This document shows positions 1-6,600 of a stretch of DNA of 12,547 nucleotides, piece after piece. A model generated the notes under the pieces. It was not told the origin of the DNA. It was given only the letters and a program-made list of their open reading frames with translations, and made no database searches. The stretch comes from Halovenus sp. GTDB lineage: Archaea > Halobacteriota > Halobacteria > Halobacteriales > Haloarculaceae. Location: assembly GCA_003551265.1 (NCBI GenBank), contig PUMG01000083.1, positions 1 through 12,547 on the forward strand, written 5' to 3'. The translations under genes and the position numbers were made by a program. Within the stretch, counting starts at the first letter, position 1; each line of letters opens with the position of its first letter.

Positions 1-1
1 C

Positions 2-1162
2 ACCCGCCTCGAACAGCCAGCGTGCGTTCACGAAGTGAGCGTTCCAATCGAGCGCGAGAGCGGGCAGATAGAGGTGTTCACAGGGTACCGAGCACAGCAC
101 GACAGCGTGAGAGGCCCGTACAAGGGTGGTCTCCGGTACCATCCGGAGGTCACCAGAGACGAGTGTGTCGGACTCGCAATCTGGATGACGTGGAAGTGTG
201 CGGTCATGGACATTCCGTTCGGTGGCGCAAAAGGCGGCATCACGGTGAATCCAAAGCAGTTGAGTGCTCGCGAGAAAGAGCGACTCACACGCCGGTTCAC
301 ACAGGAAGTCCGTCCGGTTATCGGCCCAACGAAAGACATTCCAGCCCCGGACATGGGGACGGACCCACAGACGATGGCGTGGCTGATGGACGCCTACTCG
401 ATGCAACACGGCGAGACCGTCCCTGGCGTTGCGACCGGAAAGCCACCATCCGTCGGGGGGAGCGTGGGTCGCGAAGAGGCACCTGGCCGGAGTGTTGCAC
501 TCATCACTCGCTCGGCCTGTGAACACTACGGATGGGACCTCTCTGGATTGACAGTCGCCGTTCAGGGCTACGGGAGCGTCGGTGCAAACGCCGCGAGGCT
601 ACTCGACTCCTGGGGTGCGACAATCGTCGCAATCAGCGACGTCAACGGCGCGATGTACGACCCCGATGGCATCGACACCGAATCGGTCCCCTCTCACGAC
701 GAAGAGCCCGAAGCCGTGACAACGTACGCGGAGACGACTATTCCGAACGAGGAGTTACTCACACTCGATGTCGACGTGCTCATTCCGTCGGCCCTCGGAA
801 ACGTCATCACGCAGGAGAACGCAGACGACGTGAGTGCCGGTTGTGTCGTCGAGGGAGCGAACGGTCCAACGACATCTGGTGGCGATGCTGTTCTCGAAGA
901 GCGACAGATTCCAGTGATTCCCGACATTCTGGCGAACGCGGGCGGGGTGACAGTGAGCTACTTCGAATGGTTGCAGGACATCAATCGCAGGTCGTGGTCG
1001 CTCGACCGTGTACACGACGAACTCGATGCAGAGATGCTCGCCGCCTGGCAACGTGTCCGCGACGAGTTCGAAAATCGAGACGTTACCTGGCGTGATGCGG
1101 CCAACATCGTTGCACTCTCACGGGTCGCGAACGCGCACGAGACGCGGGGTCTCTGGCCCTGA
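2..1162 (+). CDS. gdhB: Glu/Leu/Phe/Val-type glutamate dehydrogenase, 5' end outside window
   Basis: This enzyme interconverts glutamate and 2-oxoglutarate plus ammonia using NAD(P), in the cytoplasm. The frame is open from base 2, and the residues before the in-frame GTG at 35 ([10 protein letters not shown]) still match the family, so that GTG is not the start. 386 residues are visible and about 35-45 are missing. Numbered in this fragment, the Lys of GPYKGG (41), Lys65, the Lys of GGAKGG (77) and the catalytic Asp of PAPDMG (117) have the same spacing as Clostridium symbiosum K89, K113, K125 and D165. The Rossmann glycine motif GYGSVG is at 189-194. Near the C-terminus, [12 protein letters not shown] is typical of the family. 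The gene converges on the tbsP-like gene. Identification as glutamate dehydrogenase is firm. The paralogue letter (gdhA or gdhB) is a guess, and coenzyme preference cannot be read here. Confidence 0.93.
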   Translation, partial: TRLEQPACVHEVSVPIERESGQIEVFTGYRAQHDSVRGPYKGGLRYHPEVTRDECVGLAIWMTWKCAVMDIPFGGAKGGITVNPKQLSAREKERLTRRFTQEVRPVIGPTKDIPAPDMGTDPQTMAWLMDAYSMQHGETVPGVATGKPPSVGGSVGREEAPGRSVALITRSACEHYGWDLSGLTVAVQGYGSVGANAARLLDSWGATIVAISDVNGAMYDPDGIDTESVPSHDEEPEAVTTYAETTIPNEELLTLDVDVLIPSALGNVITQENADDVSAGCVVEGANGPTTSGGDAVLEERQIPVIPDILANAGGVTVSYFEWLQDINRRSWSLDRVHDELDAEMLAAWQRVRDEFENRDVTWRDAANIVALSRVANAHETRGLWP

Positions 1163-1178
1163 GAGGAGACCGGTCGAC

Positions 1179-1197
1179 AGAATCTGTGAGAGATTCT
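1179..1197 (+). terminator. Small hairpin just after gdh
   Basis: AGAATCT and AGATTCT form a perfect 7-base-pair stem with a 5-base loop, starting 16 bases after the gdh stop. No T-run follows, so a terminator role is only suggested by position. It lies upstream of the larger nested repeat and is separate from it. Confidence 0.3.
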
Positions 1198-1220
1198 CAA
1201 CCCACTCGTGCCGTGTGAGA

Positions 1221-1306
1221 GCTATAGGGATTATCATACGTCATCATAGATTTCTCGCTGTCCGTCGCAGCGAGAATCCCCGTACAGGTACGATAATCCC
1301 TATAGC
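1221..1306. repeat. 86-base nested inverted repeat between convergent genes
   Basis: The outer arms GCTATAGGGATTATC (1221-1235) and GATAATCCCTATAGC (1292-1306) are perfect 15-base inverted repeats. After one A/C mismatch, three more pairs follow (1237-1239 with 1288-1290). Inside lies a second perfect 9-base stem, TTCTCGCTG (1252-1260) with CAGCGAGAA (1268-1276), around a 7-base loop. The element is 58 bases after the gdh stop and 50 bases after the stop of the tbsP-like gene. Possible identities are a bidirectional terminator or mRNA 3'-end stabiliser, a miniature element with terminal inverted repeats, or a structured RNA. No flanking target duplication is visible. Confidence 0.85.
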
Positions 1307-1356
1307 AATCGTTCCGTCGACCGGGATAGTGGGGGAAGAACTTATCAGAGTTTCCT

Positions 1357-2178
1357 TCAGGAGAGAACACACTGAACGTTCGCAACGAGTTCATCTGCCG
1401 AGAGCGACTGGAGGGATTCGTCTGCGAGGTCGAGTCGCTGTCTGGGTCTGCCAACGCCGATGTTCTCGCTCTCGGTCGTCACGACCCCGATGTCTTCGAG
1501 ACGCTGTTTGAGCTTCGAGACAGTACCCTGCGTTGCCAGCGTGGACGTTTCGGTCCACTCGACGATGTCGCGCAACAGCACATCGTGTTTCGCACCGACG
1601 AGCAGTGCGACTGTGACGGGTTCCAGCGACGAGTTCGAAGCGCGTGTCTCCAGTGCGGTGTATGCGACTGCGATGTCCTCGCTCACTGCTGGGCCGAGTT
1701 TATCCTCTGCAATCGTCAACAACTGCGTGTACGGCGGAACGTCGACTGTCTCCATCAGTCCAATCTCCCAGCGTTGCCGATGGGTTTCCCAGAGGCGGTC
1801 GGTTATCTCCGGGTCAGTGAGCACTACCTCGACACTCTCGTCACCAGTCAGTCCGAGTAACTGGACCGCTCGATCCGGGTTCAAAAGCAACGTCGGCGCA
1901 TCCGAGTCGACCTTCTCCCGTGTTCGAACTGAAAGCTGACCGTCTGCGATGAGTTCGCTCAACTTCGCGGCGACCACGAAGTTGGCCTCGAGAGTTTTGA
2001 GCGTTTCTGACGTACACAGCCAGTTAATGTCTGTCTCTGTCTCCCTGCCCTGTACAACGTCAACACAAGACATGATAAACGGAATATTGTTCGTCTGAAT
2101 CTGCCAGTGAGTGATGTCGGAGTCGACAACGTGTTCAACGACAGCCTGACGATACGAGATCATCGTAGCGGTTGCCAT
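1357..2178 (-). CDS. TbsP-like (DUF5821) winged-helix transcriptional regulator
   Basis: This is a 273-aa haloarchaeal DNA-binding protein. The C-terminal part (about 187-250) contains VTVALLVGAKHDVLLRDI followed by a winged helix-turn-helix with ATQGTVSKLKQRLEDIGVV and a basic wing, VGRPRQRL. It matches, from memory, the family of the Haloferax regulator TbsP, which works alongside TrmB in control of sugar metabolism genes. The N-terminal domain (about 1-170) has the family's order of blocks but is diverged, so it may be a paralogue with another target; I leave the symbol empty. The ATG at 2178 is preferred because a TATA-like TTTATT lies about 33 bases upstream, giving an almost leaderless mRNA. 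The next in-frame ATG (2163) would shorten the protein by five residues. It is divergent from the GIDE gene and convergent with gdh. Confidence 0.82.
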   Translation of the reverse strand: MATATMISYRQAVVEHVVDSDITHWQIQTNNIPFIMSCVDVVQGRETETDINWLCTSETLKTLEANFVVAAKLSELIADGQLSVRTREKVDSDAPTLLLNPDRAVQLLGLTGDESVEVVLTDPEITDRLWETHRQRWEIGLMETVDVPPYTQLLTIAEDKLGPAVSEDIAVAYTALETRASNSSLEPVTVALLVGAKHDVLLRDIVEWTETSTLATQGTVSKLKQRLEDIGVVTTESENIGVGRPRQRLDLADESLQSLSADELVANVQCVLS

Positions 2179-2208
2179 GTAGATATATGAAGACAGTCCG
2201 CTAGCGTG

Positions 2209-2214
2209 AATAAA
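2209..2214 (-). promoter_or_regulatory. TATA-like box of the tbsP-like gene
   Basis: On the minus strand this reads TTTATT. It is centred about 33 bases before the ATG at 2178, so initiation 26-27 bases downstream would leave a leader of about 7 bases. Nearly leaderless mRNAs are common in haloarchaea. No convincing BRE is visible upstream. Confidence 0.45.
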
Positions 2215-2285
2215 TCTGTCGGAAAGTAACGTAAAGTGTCAATAACACAGCGCCAGTACCTCACAAAGTTCGGGACTGGGACTGA

Positions 2286-2305
2286 CCAGCGCGAACTCGC
2301 GCTGG
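2286..2305. promoter_or_regulatory. Perfect 20-base palindrome, candidate operator
   Basis: CCAGCGCG and CGCGCTGG form an 8-base perfect inverted repeat around the spacer AACT. It lies in the divergent spacer, about 17 bases before the TATA-like box of the GIDE gene and about 110 bases upstream of the tbsP-like start. Position and symmetry fit a site for a dimeric regulator. Which protein binds is unknown; the adjacent tbsP-like product is the obvious first candidate, by inference only. Confidence 0.45.
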
Positions 2306-2315
2306 CCGATTGATA

Positions 2316-2327
2316 GAAACGCTTATC
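2316..2327 (+). promoter_or_regulatory. BRE/TATA-like promoter of the GIDE gene
   Basis: GAAACGCTTATC has an A-rich BRE-like part followed by CTTATC. The TATA-like centre is about 27 bases before the ATG at 2352, the spacing expected for a leaderless haloarchaeal transcript. This decided the start chosen for the gene. Confidence 0.5.
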
Positions 2328-2351
2328 AGTTTCTTCCAACATGCAGAGTTT

Positions 2352-3389
2352 ATGTTATCACATAGCACTGAGGACTGGCTGTCCCACGCTCTGGGTACCG
2401 GAGACCTGCTGTTCCACGCGACGATCAGTCCCGTTCACGAACTACCTGCGACGATGCTGCAAGAAGAGCCGGGCCTATTCGTCGCACTCGTCTTTGTTCT
2501 CCTGGTCGGATTCGCCATCATGGGTGCCGGAGCCAAGCGATTCCAGACCGGACGGCTCATCAAGAACACGCCGCCGGAGAAAGTGCGCTCGGTCGCGATT
2601 GGTCGGACCGAACTTCGCGGGAAAGCGCGCGATGCAGGCGTCGTCTTCGACCAGCCGTTCACCGAGGGAAAGTGTCTGTACTTCAGCTATTCGGTCCAGC
2701 AGGAGGTCGAGCGGAAAGTCAAAGACGACGATGGTAAAACGAAGACGGAGCGAAACTGGGAGACCATTTCGAGTCAGACGCTCGCGGCACCCTTCTATCT
2801 GGAGGACGAGACTGGCAAGATTCTGGTGGTCGCAAACGCCGGAGCCAACTTCCAGATATCGGGTGACAACAAATTCAGCAAGACGTTCAGCGGGCGCATT
2901 CCTGGAACGTACAGAAAGACCCTCGACACGTCAGTCGACATCTCCGATGCGATCTGTGAGAGCATCGAGTGGGAACCGCACAACCTCGCCACCAGAATCG
3001 AATCGAAGCTTCCCTTCGGGTCGATTCCGGGGACGGCGAACAGCACGAAACCCAGAGACAGCGGCTCGCCAAACCAGCCAACATACAGTTCGTCGGCCAG
3101 AGGCCGGGTTCGCCGTCGTCGTATCCGCCAGACGGTGTTGCCAGTCGACGCCGATGTCTACGTCTACGGCGCGGCGAGACAGCGAAAAGACCCGATGGGC
3201 TCGAACGAACAGCGACTCATCATCCAGGGCGACGACGACACTGGGCGGTTCATCGTCTCGGACAAGGGTGAGGACGAAATCGCTCAGAAGTACACCCGGT
3301 GGGGCCTCGGCTTCGTCCTCCTCGGACTTGTGGTGAGTGCAGCGACGTTTGGCTTTCTGGCCGATGGGATGCTGACGCTTATCGTCTGA
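2352..3389 (+). CDS. GIDE-domain membrane protein (MUL1-like fold, no RING)
   Basis: This is a 345-aa predicted integral membrane protein. A first membrane segment (about 41-60, GLFVALVFVLLVGFAIMGAG) is followed by a large soluble domain, then a second membrane segment near the C-terminus (about 318-337, GLGFVLLGLVVSAATFGF). The soluble part resembles the GIDE/BAM domain found between the two membrane helices of the mitochondrial ubiquitin ligase MUL1: VRSVAIGRTELRGKA early, and LPVDADVYVYGAA with GRFIVSDKGEDEI late. The RING that makes MUL1 a ligase is absent, so no ligase activity is implied. Residues about 222-265 form a Ser/Arg/Pro-rich linker. The ATG at 2352 fits the promoter. An in-frame TTG at 2310 overlaps the promoter, and an ATG at 2454 would start just before the first helix. 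Its cellular role is unknown. Confidence 0.82.
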   Translation: MLSHSTEDWLSHALGTGDLLFHATISPVHELPATMLQEEPGLFVALVFVLLVGFAIMGAGAKRFQTGRLIKNTPPEKVRSVAIGRTELRGKARDAGVVFDQPFTEGKCLYFSYSVQQEVERKVKDDDGKTKTERNWETISSQTLAAPFYLEDETGKILVVANAGANFQISGDNKFSKTFSGRIPGTYRKTLDTSVDISDAICESIEWEPHNLATRIESKLPFGSIPGTANSTKPRDSGSPNQPTYSSSARGRVRRRRIRQTVLPVDADVYVYGAARQRKDPMGSNEQRLIIQGDDDTGRFIVSDKGEDEIAQKYTRWGLGFVLLGLVVSAATFGFLADGMLTLIV

Positions 3390-3409
3390 GAGCGTCATTG
3401 GTGACTCTC
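3388..3409 (+). terminator. Weak hairpin overlapping the GIDE stop codon
   Basis: GAGAG (3388-3392) pairs with CTCTC (3405-3409), and TCA with TGA, around a TTGG loop and with a two-base bulge. A short pyrimidine run follows. This is a possible 3'-end structure, but the stem is imperfect and overlaps the stop codon. Confidence 0.25.
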
Positions 3410-3540
3410 TTCTACCAGTTTCGAACAACACGGGTGTGACGGTCTGATACAGAGTCATCACAGTCCGTATGAACCAACTGTCTCTCTTGCCGTGGGTAAT
3501 ACGTACGAACAACCCGATGGAAGTAAGAGCCACCACGGGG

Positions 3541-3660
3541 TCAGTAGAACGTATCCGAGCAGTCGTAGACGACCCCGTGTTGCGGACAGACGTACTTGCA
3601 GTGGCGGTGGTACATCGGCGTCTCGCAGATCGGACACGGTCGGCCGCCTGTTTCGTCCAT
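3541..3660 (-). CDS. 39-aa CPxC zinc-finger micro-protein
   Basis: This tiny protein (MDETGGRPCPICETPMYHRH at its start) has Cys9, Cys12, Cys21, Cys25 and Cys34, with His18, His20 and His28, enough for one or two zinc sites. Haloarchaeal genomes encode many such small CPxCG-related zinc-finger proteins. This one resembles, from memory, the family annotated as HVO_2523-like. The function is unknown; zinc binding is inferred from the cysteines. The ATG at 3660 is the only Met before the first CPxC and lies 13 bases after the nrdJ stop with a partial AGGA upstream, so it is most likely co-transcribed with nrdJ. It is not a fragment of nrdJ, whose own zinc ribbon is complete. Confidence 0.82.
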   Translation of the reverse strand: MDETGGRPCPICETPMYHRHCKYVCPQHGVVYDCSDTFY

Positions 3661-3673
3661 CGTGTCCTGTTCG

Positions 3674-6600
3674 TTAGCACTCACTCCAGCCACACGACTC
3701 GCAGGTCTTACACCCCTCCGAGTAGTACAGCGAGAGCGACCCGCATTCGGGACACTCGGGATTCTCCCCCGCGTCGATGATGCGCTGATGGTCGTCTTCG
3801 ATGCTGCCAACATCTCTTCCGACCGCCCCGCCGTCCGTTTCGCGGTCTTCAGGGTCGGCGACCTCTGTACCACTGGCGGCCTCGCCGTTCGTTCTGTCTG
3901 CGGTCTCTTCGAGCGTCGCCTGGTCAGGATAGGCCCGGTCGATTTCGTCGTCGAGATAGCGCCGGAGTGCCGTTCCGAACGCGTCGGGGATGGAGTTTAT
4001 CTGTTCGCCTTTGTCCCACGCCACCTTCGGTGAGCGGATGCCCTGTAGCTTGTCGACTATCTCGTACGGGTCGACACCCGAACGCAACGCGACCGAGATG
4101 GTCTTCGCCAGCGCGTCCGTGAACGAGTTCGTAAAGCCTCCGGAGTGGCCGGTGTTGGCGAACAACTCGAACGGCTCACCTGTCGCCGGGTCCTCGTTTA
4201 TCGTCACGTAGAGCTTGCCGTAGCCCGTGTCGATACGCTGGGTGACGCCGTGAAGCTGGTCCGGCCGCGGCTTCTTCTCGGCGTACTGCACTCCTGGGTC
4301 GAACAACTCGTCGAGGTCGGCGTCGAGTTCGGCGCGAACGTCCTCGTTCTCGAGGAAGCCTTCGATGCCGCCGAACAACTCCTGAATCTGCTCGACGATG
4401 ACCGACGCAGCCTCGTTCTCATCTGCGAACTCGGTGTTCTTCGCACGAGTCGTCAACACCTGCTTCGAACGCGTCCCGTCCCGGTAGTACGTGACGCCCT
4501 TGCCACCGTTGTCGTAGATGTACTCGAACACCTCCTTCGCATCCTCTGCCGTGGAGTCGTTCGGGGCGTTCACGGTTTTCGAAATTGCACTATCGACCCC
4601 TTCCTGACACGCTGTCTGGATGCTGGCGTGTTCTTTGGCCGAGAGGTCACCCGTCGTCACGAACAGCTCGGAGATGCTGTTGGGCACTGTCGACAGCGAT
4701 TCCACGCCGTCGAAGACGTTGTTCGCCATCTGCTCCTGTGCCTCCTGTTTGACCTCCTCGACGTCGATGTCGTTTGCCTCTAACACCCGCAGGAAGTAAT
4801 CGTCGAACTCGACGAGCATCTCGTCGCCCTGCACGTCGTCGGAGACGTTCTTGTAGTAGGCGACGTTGTAGATCGGCTCACAGCCACCTGTCGTATTTCC
4901 GACCATACTGGTGGTGCCAGTCGGAGCGATTGTTGTCGTGTTATGATTCCTGATTTTAAACCCAGACTCTGCATAATTATCTGCATTCAGTCCGGTCTGG
5001 TGCTCGAACCACTCCCGGTACTCCGTCGGGTTCGCGTACTTCGAGTTCTCCCACTCGGCGAACGAGCCGCGTTCGAGTGCGAGTTCGTGGCTCGCCCACT
5101 TCGAACGGTGGTTGATGTGGGTCATGAGCTGACGGGCGACCTCGTTGGCGGGGTCGCTGCCGTATTTCATCCCCAGCTGGATGTACAGCTGTGCCAGCCC
5201 CATGATTCCCAGCCCGATTTTTCGCATCTCCCGGACGGTCTCTTCGATCTTTTCGACCGGGAAGTCGGACATCGTCACGACGTTTTCGAGGAACCGTGTC
5301 CCCATCTCGATGCGACGGTCGAACTCCTCCCAGTCGATTGCCTCCTCCAGAAATGCGATAATTGCGTCTTCCTGGCTCGCGTACTCCTCGGCGTGTTCGG
5401 CCGACCAGACGCGCCAGTCCGGGGCGTCCGTTGCCGCCAGCGTCGAGAGGTTGATGTGGCCGAGGTTGCACGCCTCGTACTCCTCGAGCGGCTGCTCACC
5501 ACAATTATGAACAACGAAACCGTTGCCAAGGAAAGAGTGCGTATCTGGCTCAGTAAGATCGTAGACTGTTTCGTGACCATCTCTTTCAACTGACTTAACC
5601 GTGGCTTCGAAGCGATCGGCGTACGGTCCACGGTCGTATTCGGCAAGCTTCGTATCGAGTGCTACGTTCTTCTCTTCAAGCAGGAAACCAATCTCCTCAC
5701 GGAAACGTACGAGGCTGTCCTTCGAGATTACAAGATCGTGGACCGCCTGTGTCTCGTACTCTGCGGTCCCGAAGTTCCCGTCCGGAAGCTCATTCTTCCC
5801 CGCTTCGTGTCGCTCTTCATACAGCTTGCTGAAGATTCCAAAGTTGAGGAGAAGACGCTGTACGTCCTTGAGCATTCTGGCATCGATACTTGTGAGGCGC
5901 ACCGAAACGCCTTTTTCGGGATTACCTTGCACGCTACCATCGGCGGAGAACAGTGCCCTCAGGAACCCTTTTGCCATCTCCTCGCTTCCGCGCATCACAG
6001 TGTCCGGGACGCGCAGTTTCTCGTCTACAAGACCTGTGTTCTCGGCAACCTCGTACAGCCTCTCCGAACGAATACGCTGTTCAAGTGCGCCAGCTCCACG
6101 GTAGTCGTCCGAGCGTGAGATTTCGGAGACACCTATCTCGTAGTCGGCGTTTCCTGTAGGTTCTCGAACCACTTTGTTCACATCGCTGGCAAACTTTTCG
6201 GATATCTGTGTGTCGCTGTCGTAGAAGTTCAGTACTGCACGTTTCTCACCATGCTTGAGATGTCCATCACCTACGAGCCATCCCAGCACACGTCCTTCCG
6301 CGGCTGTACCGTGATTTCCGAACTTGCCCTTGCGGTTCTGAATGTGTACAGTATCACCTTCATTGAGTGAGCCAGTTTCTGTCCACCCCTGATCGGTCAT
6401 AACACGATGGTCTTCAGTCAGGCGTATCTCGTACCCCTCATCGGTCGTCAGCTTGTACACGTCCTTTTCGCCTGTCCTGTAGACGCTACTCGCCTCTTTG
6501 ACTGTTTCTTCGCTAAGGCGTCCATCCACGACAACATCCGTAGCCACACCAGCCTCGTACAGTTCTTCAGCGGGCACGAGACCGTTTTCTGTGCTAATCA

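Noticed and set aside
2310..2351. Upstream TTG start for the GIDE gene
   Set aside because: It overlaps the BRE/TATA-like element; the ATG at 2352 is at the expected leaderless distance from that box.
3030..3110. Possible compensating frameshifts in the GIDE linker
   Set aside because: The alternative frame also has GC-rich third positions, but the annotated frame is open, GC-biased at third positions and joins recognisable domain sequence on both sides, so no shift is needed.
2931..3680. 249-aa minus-strand open frame overlapping the GIDE gene
   Set aside because: It is an antisense shadow of the GIDE coding sequence that also runs across the zinc-finger gene in another frame; its Arg/Ser/Thr-rich translation is unlike a real protein here.
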